Source: Wohlfahrtiimonas chitiniclastica DSM 18708 (GTDB taxonomy: Bacteria; Pseudomonadota; Gammaproteobacteria; Cardiobacteriales; Wohlfahrtiimonadaceae). Taken from it: 64,000 bases of DNA. Where the stretch lies: the NCBI RefSeq assembly GCF_000375345.1, contig NZ_AQXD01000001.1, positions 326,600 through 390,599 on the forward strand, given 5' to 3'. The position numbers and the translations under genes were made by a program. This document shows positions 10,141-22,882 of this stretch, one piece after another (position 1 is the first letter of the stretch; the number at the start of each line of letters is the position of its first letter). The notes under the pieces are model-generated. The model had not been told where the DNA came from. It ran no database searches and saw nothing but the letters and a program-made list of their open reading frames with translations.

Positions 10141-11064
10141 ATGAGTGGATCAATCGGATCTTTATTGTTAATAATCATTGCTGTGGCAAGTGGTATCTAT
10201 TGGTTTATCTTAAAAAGACAAAACGATGAAGAAGACAATGACCGCATTGAGCCACACATTGATCATCGTTTTTCTGAATTCAGTCAGCAAGCATTGCCAA
10301 AAGATGAAGGCGATGATGACACCGCGACAGAATCTGTACAAACAGCCGTGGTTGAAGCGACAGAAGTTGCGGCAGAGCCTGCACCAAAAGCGGCTGTGCA
10401 CAGCGCCCCTATTGAACCAAAAGTTGAGCCTGCTGAAAAGCGCGCCGCGGAACGATTGCCAGAAGATTCTGAAGATCTCGACGATGAGCTTGAGGAAAAT
10501 GATGAGCACGTAGAAGATCACGCGCCTAAAGTCAGCTTCTTTACCCGCATGAAAGAGATGTTTGCAGGCAGCAGCAATACAGAAGATGACAATAATGATG
10601 AGGTTCAACTTGCGCGCCCTGAAGCGGTGCGAACCGTTGCGCTCATTTTGCGTGCACCAGATGATCAGCCTTATTCCGGTTATGAAGTGTTAGAAACTGC
10701 CAAACAACTTAAATTGATGGTGGGCACCGATGGCTTTTTACAGCAAATTGTCACTACGTATTTAGGTGATGAGCCCATGTACAGCATTGCGAACATGATT
10801 CATCCAGGCAGCTTTGACACGCCCGATATTTTAGAGGCTGAAATTCCAGGATTGCTCTTTTTTGCAAGCATTCCGGGGCCTGATCCACAAATGGATACGG
10901 TGGAAAACTTGATTCGTGCTGCTGCCTTCTTTGGGCAAAGCATTGGCGGCACGTTGCTTGATGAGCATCAGCGTCCGGTGGATGCTGAATATGTTCAAAA
11001 TTTAGTGGCACAAGCGCGCGCAGAAGAGAAGAAAATCTGGGCCAAACACCGTTCACATCGTTAA
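10141..11064 (+). CDS. zipA: Cell division protein ZipA
   Basis: ZipA tethers FtsZ to the inner membrane in gammaproteobacteria. The 307-residue protein has the expected order: one N-terminal transmembrane helix (about 5-23, no signal cleavage), a basic stretch, a long acidic and Pro/Ala-rich linker (about 30-150), and a C-terminal FtsZ-binding domain (about 160-295) with VALILRAPDDQPYSGYEVL, FASIPGPDPQMDTVENLI and QSIGGTLLDEHQRPV. It lies directly before ligA, as in E. coli, though a terminator separates them. Confidence 0.94.
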   Translation: MSGSIGSLLLIIIAVASGIYWFILKRQNDEEDNDRIEPHIDHRFSEFSQQALPKDEGDDDTATESVQTAVVEATEVAAEPAPKAAVHSAPIEPKVEPAEKRAAERLPEDSEDLDDELEENDEHVEDHAPKVSFFTRMKEMFAGSSNTEDDNNDEVQLARPEAVRTVALILRAPDDQPYSGYEVLETAKQLKLMVGTDGFLQQIVTTYLGDEPMYSIANMIHPGSFDTPDILEAEIPGLLFFASIPGPDPQMDTVENLIRAAAFFGQSIGGTLLDEHQRPVDAEYVQNLVAQARAEEKKIWAKHRSHR

Positions 11065-11088
11065 TGCTAGATGCATTGCGTGATCAAA

Positions 11089-11124
11089 TGTTCTTAAAAA
11101 TCGCTTTTTTAAGAACATTTTTTT
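11089..11124 (+). terminator. Rho-independent terminator between zipA and ligA
   Basis: A stem of about twelve pairs (TGTTCTTAAAAA against TTTTTTAAGAACA) with a short loop is followed by seven T. Confidence 0.85.
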
Positions 11125-11139
11125 ATCGAAAAAATTTAG

Positions 11140-13184
<2,045 letters not shown>

Positions 13185-13185
<1 letters not shown>

Positions 13186-13865
13186 TGGAGATTTCGCCCA
13201 TTGCCATCATTGATGGCTGCTATCCTGAGAAATTTGGCGTGCCTCGTCAGCCGCGCTTGGTGAACAGTGCCACAGCGTGGGTGCGTTTGCTGCCGCCTTA
13301 TCGTTCGATGGATTTTATCGACGGGTTATTGCAATTTAGCCACATTTGGTTGGTGTTTGGCTTTCATCAAAATGAATGGCAGGGGGATGCGAAGGTGCGC
13401 CCGCAGCGCTTAGGCGGCAATCAAAAAATGGGCGTTTTGGCGACGCGTAGCCCGTATCGTCCAAATGGTTTGGGGCTATCGGCGGTTGAAATTGTGCAAA
13501 TTGATGCGGATGAAATCGCCATTGAGATCGCCGGGCACGATTTGATCAATGGCACGCCCATTTATGACATCAAGCCTTATATTCCATTTACGGATGCCAT
13601 TTTAACCGCGAGCACTACATTTGCACCTGCGCCGCCTATGGTGTATGAGGTGAAAATTCATGATGACATTGCTGAGAAATTTGCGTCGTTACCTGTGGCA
13701 ACACAAGATTTTATTAAAGATGTCATCAGCCAGAATCCGCGCCCTGTGTATCATAAAAAGACCGATCGCATCTATGGCGTCAGTTTAGGGCAGTGGAATG
13801 TGCGCTTTCGATGGGTGGAAGATCATCCAGAGATTTGTGGCATTGAACCTTTGTCTACACCATAA
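13185..13865 (+). CDS. trmO: tRNA (adenine37-N6)-methyltransferase TrmO (TsaA family)
   Basis: TrmO methylates N6 of t6A37 in tRNA-Thr using S-adenosylmethionine. The 226-residue product begins MEISPIAIIDGCYPEKFGVPRQP and contains the TsaA/YaeB signatures VRPQRLGGNQKMGVLATRSP, RPNGLGLSAVEI and GTPIYDIKPYIPFTDA, then the C-terminal half that extends the core domain. The ATG at 13185 overlaps the ligA stop. A GTG one codon earlier is an alternative start. Confidence 0.9.
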
Positions 13866-13886
13866 AAAAGGCCCCATAAAGAGGCC
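13864..13886 (-). terminator. Terminator of hutX
   Basis: On the minus strand GGCCTC pairs with GGGGCC (one G-U) around a TTTAT loop and is followed by six T. It overlaps the trmO stop region. Confidence 0.65.
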
Positions 13887-13916
13887 AAACGCTTAGGACT
13901 TGAGTGAAATAAACGT

Positions 13917-14417
13917 TTAACTGAGGGCTTTGGCCAATGCGTGGAATTTCTCGATTTGATCTGGGAAAATCACGCGGTTTTCATCGCGGCCTAAAAAGAT
14001 TTTAAACATGATGCGGCCTTTTAAGTCCGTCAATAACATGCTGTATGTGGCTGAGCCTCTAAATGGACGTTCGATAAAATAAATGGCGTCACAGTTATCA
14101 AACTTTAAATGGCCACTTAAACCCGATTCATGGCTGAGGTTATAGTAACCGTGTGCCACTGAGCCTTCAGGAAATGGTCCTGAGAATTCAAAAATGGAGC
14201 CCGATGAATGGATAATGGTGGTGACTTTACCCCATGTGGCCACTTCTTTCAGTAAGGTTTGAAAGTGTGCGCCATCAATTTTTGTCCAAAAGTTTTCGGG
14301 TAAGCATTCGATCATTTGAGCTTCTGAGGCATTGTGTTCTTCAGCTAAGGATTCAAATAATACGCCAGGATTTTCGGCCAATTGTGCTTTAAGGGCGGTG
14401 ATTTGTTCAGGGGTCAT
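13917..14417 (-). CDS. hutX: Haem utilisation cytosolic carrier HutX
   Basis: HutX/HuvX proteins bind haem in the cytosol and hand it to the haem-degrading HutZ. The 166-residue protein shows the family's N-terminal helical part, the central TIIHSSGSIFEFSGPFPEG and GYYNLSHESGLSGHL strands, and the terminal FKIFLGRDENRVIFPDQIEKF segment. The gene follows hutZ on the minus strand with 158 bases between. An AAGGAAG ribosome site precedes the ATG. Co-transcription from the hutZ promoter is likely, given the terminator only after hutX. Confidence 0.88.
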   Translation of the reverse strand: MTPEQITALKAQLAENPGVLFESLAEEHNASEAQMIECLPENFWTKIDGAHFQTLLKEVATWGKVTTIIHSSGSIFEFSGPFPEGSVAHGYYNLSHESGLSGHLKFDNCDAIYFIERPFRGSATYSMLLTDLKGRIMFKIFLGRDENRVIFPDQIEKFHALAKALS

Positions 14418-14438
14418 GAATCTTCCTTTGTGTTAAGA

Positions 14439-14569
14439 ATATATGCAAGCGACCGAAAGGGGTAGTGTGATAAAGAGGTTGTCATCAAACTATTTATCCA
14501 TCAGCGAGGGGGAGCTTTAGGACAATCAACCATCAGGGAGCGGTGATGATTGAGATCGCTTGCATATAT
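14439..14569 (-). repeat. 131-bp inverted-repeat-bounded element in the hutZ-hutX intergenic region
   Basis: The ends are a perfect 14-bp inverted repeat (ATATATGCAAGCGA at 14439-14452, its complement at 14556-14569). Inside, on the hutZ-hutX transcript strand, smaller complementary segments are visible (CAATCA with TGATTG). There is no convincing ORF. It would be transcribed between the two genes, ending about 21 bases before the hutX ATG. It could be a folded RNA, a processing or stability element, or a small non-autonomous repeat. Only one copy is seen in this window. Confidence 0.6.
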
Positions 14570-14575
14570 GTTCAG

Positions 14576-15184
14576 TTAAGCAGAGTGAGCTTGGCCGTGG
14601 CCGCGATTTTGCATTCTTTCATAGTCTGCTTCGCGCACGTGACCTTTGCCACCATTGCCTGTTAAGTGTTGGATGTTTTCAGGATTTTGTGGATCTAAGC
14701 GGAATGCTTTACCAAAACCTGTCACCAATGTGCCTTTTGTGGGCGTTAAACGAAAGAGACGAAAATCGCCCATCTCTTTTAAAACATTGACGGTTTTGCC
14801 TGCACGCAAAGTCAATGCTTCAATGCCTTTGTCAAACTCAGGATGGTCGCGCTCGATTTCTGTGGCATTCACTTGATAGCTCACGCGCTTACGACCATAG
14901 ATGTTACGTGTTTTACTCTCATCATCGACAATCATGATGTTAAATGTAGGGTGATTTTTAACGTGTTGTGTGTGGGCAGCGATGTCCGCAATGAAGATGT
15001 AATACGCGCCATCGACATGTGCAAAGGGTGTATAACTGGCATGTGGAATGTTGTCGCTGTCCATTGTCGCCATTAATAAGGTGAGGTTTTCATCATGTAA
15101 GCGATTGAGCTCAGGTGCGATTTGGGCAAACAATTCAGCGCCTTTATTATCAATCACTTCTACGTTAAATTCATTGGATTGCAT
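14576..15184 (-). CDS. hutZ: Haem-degrading/utilisation protein HutZ (HugZ family)
   Basis: HutZ-type enzymes open the haem ring to release iron in the cytosol. The 202-residue protein has the split-barrel flavin-binding-like fold signature (NLTLLMATMDSDNIPHASYTP, YYIFIADIAAHTQHVKNHP, IMIVDDESKTRNIYGRKR) and the GDFRLFRLTPTKGTLVTGF core. A glycine/histidine-rich C terminus (about 175-202, including RGHGQAHSA) is consistent with haem ligation. It is the first gene of a hutZ-hutX unit and has a good promoter overlapped by a Fur-like dyad. Confidence 0.9.
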   Translation of the reverse strand: MQSNEFNVEVIDNKGAELFAQIAPELNRLHDENLTLLMATMDSDNIPHASYTPFAHVDGAYYIFIADIAAHTQHVKNHPTFNIMIVDDESKTRNIYGRKRVSYQVNATEIERDHPEFDKGIEALTLRAGKTVNVLKEMGDFRLFRLTPTKGTLVTGFGKAFRLDPQNPENIQHLTGNGGKGHVREADYERMQNRGHGQAHSA

Positions 15185-15229
15185 GTGTCAAGTTCCATGT
15201 TCATGTGGGTGGGAAAATTGATAAAATTG

Positions 15230-15258
15230 ATTGTAGCAATAAAAATCTTATATGTGAA
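15230..15258 (-). promoter_or_regulatory. hutZ promoter
   Basis: Minus strand TTCACA (15258-15253), a 17-base spacer and TACAAT (15235-15230) with an extended TGC immediately before the -10. The -35 lies inside the dyad at 15247-15296. Confidence 0.6.
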
Positions 15259-15296
15259 TAGCAATCATTAATAAATAGTAACTATTCTCATATAAG
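15247..15296. promoter_or_regulatory. Fur-like operator dyad upstream of hutZ
   Basis: Two 15-base arms (15247-15261 and 15282-15296) are inverted copies with one mismatch. Each contains a GAATAG/CTATTC core, and one reads TGAGAATAGTTACTATT across its inner edge. The AT-rich TGAGAAT half-site resembles Fur boxes, and iron repression is expected for hut genes. The assignment to Fur is inference. Confidence 0.5.
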
Positions 15297-15437
15297 ACTA
15301 TTTTTTGAGCTTGTTTATTTTGCTTATCCCATTGTTTTTTAATCATAAAAAAAATGCTGCCCATGCTAAGAATTATCCAGGATAAAAACTAGAACTATTG
15401 ACAAAATAAGGTAGAATGAATGCTTTTCTTTGTTTAA

Positions 15438-18044
<2,607 letters not shown>

Positions 18045-18070
18045 TACCTTGATGTCACTCAATAGAACGA

Positions 18071-18100
18071 TCCACCTCAAAGTTTGAGGTGGATTTTTTT
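18071..18100 (+). terminator. Rho-independent terminator of leuS
   Basis: A 10-bp stem (TCCACCTCAA/TTGAGGTGGA) with a three-base loop and seven T. The tract touches the convergent ampG stop codon. Confidence 0.9.
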
Positions 18101-19376
18101 ATGCCCCTTTATTGGCCAAATCCCGCACACTGCGGCGAATGCCGATGAGGACAAATAACGCTGGCACAAATAAAAATGCGGTGAAAATAAAGAAGTTTTG
18201 CCAACCATAATCTTCCACTGCAAAGCCTGAAAACGAGCCAAAGATGCGTAAAGCAAAGGCCGCTAGGGCACTTAACATGGCGTATTGTGTGGCAGAGTAG
18301 GATTGATTGCACAATAAACTCAAATACGTGATGAATACCGCACTTGCAAAGCCGCCAATGAAGTTTTCGAGTGAAATGGCCAATGTTAAAGACAATGAAG
18401 TGGGGTGATGGAGAATCAATAAATACCCCAAATTGGTGAGCCCCATTAAAATCGCAGAGGCCACCAACGCTTGATATAAGCTGATGCGGCTGATGATTTG
18501 CGCGGATAATAGTGCACCAACCAATGTGGCAATGAGCCCGTATACCTTACTGATCAAGCCAATTTGTGCACCTGTGTATCCCATTTCATTATAAAAGGCT
18601 GAGATGAGAACGCCAGCAATGGCATCAGGCATTTTAAATAAAATGATGAACAGTAAAATCCATGCCGCTTGTGGGCGGCTGAGAAAATTCTGTAAAGGCA
18701 CAATGATGTATTGTAAAACGGTTTCTAAGGCTGTACGCTGCGTTTGAATGGCATTGACGGTGGCTTGACTGGTCTCTTTAACAAAGAATAGCGTGATGAG
18801 CGTAATGATGCCAAAGAGGGTCGCAATTAGCATAAAAATCGTGTGCCAAGGAACGAAATCTGCGGCATATAAAACCGCCGCACCCATCAGCAGCATGGCA
18901 ATGCGGTATGTCACTTGCGATAAGCCAGAGCCGTAAGATTGCTCTTGTGCTGTTAAATAATCAATGCGGTAAGCATCAATCACAATGTCTTGACTGGCTG
19001 AAGCACTGGCCAATAAAAAGATTAAGAGGGGGATGATGCCGATGTGTTCTTTAGGATTCACAAAGGCAAGGGCGATGAAAATAAGGGTCAATAGGGCTTG
19101 AAAGAGCACAATCCAGCTCTTTCTGCGGCCTAAATGTTTAAGTAGCCAAGGGCGTTTTTGATCCAGCCACGGCGCCCAGATGAATTTAAACACATAAGGC
19201 AAGCCCGTGAGGCTCATCAGCCCAATGCTTTTTTTGTCGATGCCATAGACGGAGAGCCAATAGGTCAAAGTCGACAGCGTCATCAATATGGGCAAGCCTG
19301 ATGCAAAGCTTAAAAATCCCACCGTTAAAATTTTAGAGGATAGATAGGGTTTGAGTCCTTGCATCAGTGCATTCAT
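18099..19376 (-). CDS. ampG: AmpG-family muropeptide permease (MFS)
   Basis: AmpG imports anhydromuropeptides from cell-wall turnover. The 425-residue protein has about twelve helices and the AmpG pattern: SFASGLPILMTLSTLTYWL at the first helix, LPYVFKFIWAPWLDQ after the second, LGRRKSWIV, and SASQDIVIDAYRID in the fourth/fifth helix region. It is shorter than the 491-residue E. coli AmpG. The speG stop lies a few bases upstream of its start, so speG, ampG and probably ygiM form one minus-strand unit. Sugar or siderophore MFS transporters of the same subfamily are a less likely alternative. Confidence 0.85.
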   Translation of the reverse strand: MNALMQGLKPYLSSKILTVGFLSFASGLPILMTLSTLTYWLSVYGIDKKSIGLMSLTGLPYVFKFIWAPWLDQKRPWLLKHLGRRKSWIVLFQALLTLIFIALAFVNPKEHIGIIPLLIFLLASASASQDIVIDAYRIDYLTAQEQSYGSGLSQVTYRIAMLLMGAAVLYAADFVPWHTIFMLIATLFGIITLITLFFVKETSQATVNAIQTQRTALETVLQYIIVPLQNFLSRPQAAWILLFIILFKMPDAIAGVLISAFYNEMGYTGAQIGLISKVYGLIATLVGALLSAQIISRISLYQALVASAILMGLTNLGYLLILHHPTSLSLTLAISLENFIGGFASAVFITYLSLLCNQSYSATQYAMLSALAAFALRIFGSFSGFAVEDYGWQNFFIFTAFLFVPALFVLIGIRRSVRDLANKGA

Positions 19377-19379
19377 GCG

Positions 19380-19904
19380 TTATAGCCCCAATTTACGGTA
19401 TTCATCTTGGAAAATACACATGCGAATGGCATTGCGATAGGCGCCGGCTGAGAAAAACTCATGGCGCAATGTACCCTCGATACTAAACCCCAATTTTGAG
19501 TAGATGTGAATGGCTTTTTCGTTCGCCTCATCCACCACTAAATAGAGCTTGTATAAATTGAGGGTGAAAAATGCGTAATCCATGGCCAATTTTGTGGCAT
19601 GGCGCGCATAACCTTTGCCTTGATGTCCTGGAGCAATGATGATTTGAAATTCTGCGCGGCGATGGGTGTAGTCAATTTCCACCAATTCAACCAAGCCAAT
19701 GCGTGACTCTTCATCGGCCAATTGTAAAATAAAGCGGCGCTCACTTTTGTCATGAATGTGCTTATCATACAGGTCAGAGAGCTCTAAAAATGATTCATAG
19801 GGCTCTTCAAACCAATAACGCATGATGGAGGCATTATTGTCTAAATGATGGATGAAACGAAGGTCCTCTTTTTCTAAAGGACGAATGCGAAGATTGTTGC
19901 TCAT
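19380..19904 (-). CDS. speG: Spermidine N-acetyltransferase SpeG
   Basis: SpeG acetylates spermidine and spermine with acetyl-CoA, lowering polyamine toxicity. The 174-residue GNAT protein matches E. coli SpeG along its length, including [56 protein letters not shown] with the acetyl-CoA loop QGKGYA, and [18 protein letters not shown] helices near residues 133-147. It sits between ygiM and ampG on the minus strand with short gaps. Confidence 0.93.
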   Translation of the reverse strand: MSNNLRIRPLEKEDLRFIHHLDNNASIMRYWFEEPYESFLELSDLYDKHIHDKSERRFILQLADEESRIGLVELVEIDYTHRRAEFQIIIAPGHQGKGYARHATKLAMDYAFFTLNLYKLYLVVDEANEKAIHIYSKLGFSIEGTLRHEFFSAGAYRNAIRMCIFQDEYRKLGL

Positions 19905-19923
19905 ACGGCTTCCTTAAAATGAA

Positions 19924-20610
19924 TTAGTAACGGCTCCATTTGCGTTTTTGGTTACGATAGCGCAATAGGCGCGGTAAAATGGAGGTGCCAAGGACAATGC
20001 CCGCAAATAAGATGCTCGCGCCTTTTAACCATTCATCGCTGCGTTTGTTCTCTTTGAGGGTAAAGTTTTCGCTTTTGAGTTGTTTTAATTCAAGGGCTTG
20101 TTGCATGTTGCGTTCGGTGAGCACTTGATTATCATTGTCGATGTCCACGGCATTTTTATTGATCTGCTCTAAATAAGTGACACGATTGGTTTGCACATCT
20201 AAAGCTTGCTCAAGTTTCTTTTGATTCTCTTTGAGGGCATTGATCAGATGATCTTTCTCTTCGGTCTCTTTTTGTAGGGCATTGATCTTTTTTTGTAGGG
20301 GTTCAAACTCTTCTTTGGCCATCTCCACAAATTCACGCGCGGCCGGTTCATCCATCACAAAGCTTTTATGAATCCATCCGCGGGATTTGTTGTCACCATA
20401 AATGACATCATAGTGCTGACGATTTTCGCCCACAATGGTGAGTTTTTCGCCGGCAGTGAGCATTTTAACAATGCGGCTGGTTTCATTAGCTGCAGAGCGA
20501 ATAGGTGCTTGTAATTGATCCGTCACATATTTGACATTGTTTTGCGCATGGGCAGATGTCAACAGAAGGGTGAGGGATAATAAGGGGATGAGAGATTGAC
20601 GTAGCTGCAT
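19924..20610 (-). CDS. ygiM: SH3-domain protein YgiM (TIGR04211 family)
   Basis: An envelope protein of 228 residues: a signal peptide (about 1-22, ending SAHA), a bacterial SH3 domain (about 25-90, with the PIRSAANETSRIVKML and GWIHKSFV strands), a long coiled coil (about 95-195, rich in Lys/Glu/Gln/Leu heptads), one transmembrane helix (about 198-216) and a short basic tail. This is the YgiM/TIGR04211 layout. Function is not firmly established, though the SH3 domain suggests binding to cell-wall peptides. Confidence 0.85.
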   Translation of the reverse strand: MQLRQSLIPLLSLTLLLTSAHAQNNVKYVTDQLQAPIRSAANETSRIVKMLTAGEKLTIVGENRQHYDVIYGDNKSRGWIHKSFVMDEPAAREFVEMAKEEFEPLQKKINALQKETEEKDHLINALKENQKKLEQALDVQTNRVTYLEQINKNAVDIDNDNQVLTERNMQQALELKQLKSENFTLKENKRSDEWLKGASILFAGIVLGTSILPRLLRYRNQKRKWSRY

Positions 20611-20699
20611 TCTATTCCTTAATGTTCGTGACCTAAAGGAAAGGCATTATAAACATAAATGAGGGAGATTGCAGCATGTATTGTCAGGGCGACTCAAGA

Positions 20700-20776
20700 T
20701 GGTGGGCCTTGTTGGACTTGAACCAACGACCACTCGATTATGAGTCGAGCGCTCTAACCAACTGAGCTAAAGGCCC
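20700..20776 (-). tRNA. tRNA-Ile2 (CAU anticodon, lysidine-type)
   Basis: A complete 77-base cloverleaf with the 3' CCA encoded. The anticodon loop CTCATAA gives anticodon CAU, which could mean Met or Ile2. The acceptor stem GGGCCTT/AAGGCCC carries C4-G69 and C5-G68, the TilS recognition pairs, and the TTCAAGTCC loop matches E. coli Ile2. These favour the AUA-reading tRNA-Ile2. It follows tRNA-Val by eight bases. Confidence 0.85.
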
Positions 20777-20784
20777 AAGAGATA

Positions 20785-20861
20785 TGGTAGGCATAAATGG
20801 ATTCGAACCATCGACCCCCACCATGTCAAGGTGGTGCTCTAACCAACTGAGCTATATGCCT
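20785..20861 (-). tRNA. tRNA-Val (GAC anticodon)
   Basis: A complete 77-base cloverleaf with encoded CCA. The anticodon arm CCACC-TTGACAT-GGTGG gives GAC and is identical to that of E. coli tRNA-Val(GAC). The first acceptor pair is an unusual A-U rather than G-C. Confidence 0.93.
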
Positions 20862-20880
20862 ATGAGTAAATAGGGGTGTG

Positions 20881-20909
20881 ATTATATCGGTTACTTTTCA
20901 AAGTAGCAA
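20881..20909 (-). promoter_or_regulatory. tRNA-Val/tRNA-Ile2 promoter
   Basis: Minus strand TTGCTA, a 17-base spacer, TATAAT, then a C-rich start region about 20 bases before the first tRNA base. Confidence 0.7.
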
Positions 20910-20947
20910 GCTTTTAAATCGCACATTAATTAGCCATATCTATTAGT

Positions 20948-21913
20948 TCATTGAATCTCTAGCATAATTTTGCCAATATGCTCGCTCGATTCCATTAAAT
21001 CATGCGCTTTTCCGGCTTCTTCTAATGGGAAAACGGCATGAATGACGGGTTTAAATTCACCGTTTGCCACCAGTGGCATCACTTTTTCTTTTAATGCCTC
21101 GGTGATTGCTGATTTAAAAGGAATGTCGCGGGCACGCAATTGACTGCCCGTTAAAGTTAAGCGTTTACCCATGATTTTGAGCAAATTACATTCAACCTTA
21201 AAGCCCTTCATGGCATTGATGTAGACCAAACGTCCTTCAACATTGAGCACATTGAGGTTTTTATTAAAGTAATCACCGCCAATGATGTCAAGCATCACAT
21301 CCACATGATTGAAGACAGCTTCAAAATCTTCCGTTTTATAGTTCACAGCTTTTGCACCTAAAGATTCACAAAAGGCTTTTTTTGCATCACTGCCAACCGT
21401 TGTGAAGACGTCTTTGGCACCAAATAAACGCGCCAATTGAATGGCGGTGATGCCAATGCCGCTGGTGCCACCGTGCACCATAAAGGTTTCACCGGCTTTA
21501 AGTTGTCCGCGGTCAAACACATTGCTCCACACGGTGTATAACGTTTCTGGTAAAGAGGCCGCCTCAATGAAAGAGAGATTATCGGGTTTACGGATGCACA
21601 TCACGCTTGGCGCTGTGACATATTCAGCATAGCCGCCACCTGTCAATAAGGTAAACACAGCATCGCCCACTTGCCAATCGGTGACATTGCTGCCCACCGC
21701 CTCAATGATGCCAGAGACTTCTAAGCCCAAAATGTCTGCAATGATGCCTTCAGGAACAGGATAATTGCCCTTGCGCTGACTGACATCTAAACGGTTAATG
21801 CCGGCAGCTTTCACTTTAATCAACACTTCATCGGCTTTGACATCGGGGATGGGGCGCGATTCGATTTTAAGGACTGAAGAGTCACCAAATTCTGTAATCA
21901 CCATTGCTTTCAT
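20948..21913 (-). CDS. Zinc-independent quinone oxidoreductase-like enzyme (MDR superfamily)
   Basis: A 321-residue cytosolic NADPH-dependent reductase of the quinone oxidoreductase/PIG3 group. The GroES-like N-terminal half has AAGINRLDVSQRKGNYP and GLEVSGIIEAVG. The nucleotide fold has VHGGTSGIGITAIQLAR (AXXGXXG type) near residue 145. The cysteine and histidine ligands of zinc alcohol dehydrogenases are absent, which supports a quinone or enone reductase. It lies 28 bases after ttcA on the minus strand and may share its transcript. Confidence 0.87.
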   Translation of the reverse strand: MKAMVITEFGDSSVLKIESRPIPDVKADEVLIKVKAAGINRLDVSQRKGNYPVPEGIIADILGLEVSGIIEAVGSNVTDWQVGDAVFTLLTGGGYAEYVTAPSVMCIRKPDNLSFIEAASLPETLYTVWSNVFDRGQLKAGETFMVHGGTSGIGITAIQLARLFGAKDVFTTVGSDAKKAFCESLGAKAVNYKTEDFEAVFNHVDVMLDIIGGDYFNKNLNVLNVEGRLVYINAMKGFKVECNLLKIMGKRLTLTGSQLRARDIPFKSAITEALKEKVMPLVANGEFKPVIHAVFPLEEAGKAHDLMESSEHIGKIMLEIQ

Positions 21914-21941
21914 GGGCTGTCTCCTTAGGGTTATTGTGTCA

Positions 21942-22775
21942 TTATGATGCCAACCAATTCGGGGTGGCGTTTTCGGTCTTTTGATCCTCTTTGACGGTGA
22001 AGTTCACAAAATCAAAGAGCTCTGTGTCAGCAAGTTGAGAAGGGCGCACATTTTTAATGGCACGGAAAATGTTCTCAATGCGTCCGGGATATTTCTCCTC
22101 CCACTCTTGTAGCATCATTTTGGTGGTTTGTCTTTGTAAACCATCTTGTGAGCCACATAAATTGCACGGAATGATGGGAAACTCTTTGATGTCTGCATAT
22201 TTCTGTAAATCACTTTCCGCACAATACGCCAATGGACGAATGAGGATGTTGTCCCCATCATCGCTTTGTAATTTTGGTGGCATCGCTTTGAGTGTTGAGC
22301 CAAAGAACATGTTCATGAACAAAGTTTCCACAATGTCATCACGGTGATGGCCAAGGGCAATTTTATTAAAGCCATTTTCTTTGGCATAACGGTATAAAAT
22401 CCCACGACGAAGGCGTGAGCAGAGGCTACATGTGGTTTTGCCTTCTGGCACCAACTCTTTAACCACTGAATAAGTATCTTGCGTGATGATGTCAAAAGGT
22501 ACGCCAAGGGCACTTAAATACTCTGGCAATACATGATCAGGAAAGCCCGGCTGCTTTTGATCTAAATTCACCGCAAAGACTTCAAAATTCACAGGTGCTT
22601 TCTCTTTAAGTTTTAAGAGGAGATCAAGCATCGCATACGAGTCCTTGCCCCCAGATAAGCACACCATGATGCGATCGCCATCTTCGATCATCTGATAATC
22701 CATAATGGCGGTGCCCACTAAGCGGCGTAAACGTTTTTCTAATTTTTTCTGTGAAACCGGAACTGATTGAGTCAT
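21942..22775 (-). CDS. ttcA: tRNA-cytidine(32) 2-sulfurtransferase TtcA
   Basis: TtcA uses ATP, a [4Fe-4S] cluster and sulfur from a cysteine desulfurase to make 2-thiocytidine at position 32 of some tRNAs. The 277-residue protein has the PP-loop [15 protein letters not shown] near residue 41, two CXXC motifs (CSLC near 117 and CNLC near 205) and [16 protein letters not shown]. It is about 30 residues shorter than the E. coli protein, mainly at the C terminus. It is divergent from a ThiF-like/cysteine desulfurase pair, a possible sulfur source. Confidence 0.93.
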   Translation of the reverse strand: MTQSVPVSQKKLEKRLRRLVGTAIMDYQMIEDGDRIMVCLSGGKDSYAMLDLLLKLKEKAPVNFEVFAVNLDQKQPGFPDHVLPEYLSALGVPFDIITQDTYSVVKELVPEGKTTCSLCSRLRRGILYRYAKENGFNKIALGHHRDDIVETLFMNMFFGSTLKAMPPKLQSDDGDNILIRPLAYCAESDLQKYADIKEFPIIPCNLCGSQDGLQRQTTKMMLQEWEEKYPGRIENIFRAIKNVRPSQLADTELFDFVNFTVKEDQKTENATPNWLAS

Positions 22776-22882
22776 GATCTACCTAAAACAACAAAGGATT
22801 AAAAGCCAATAAATGAAGCATTCTACCATTTTTTGGGTCATAAGATTATAATGGATCTTTCTTTTGCTGAATATTCCTATCG

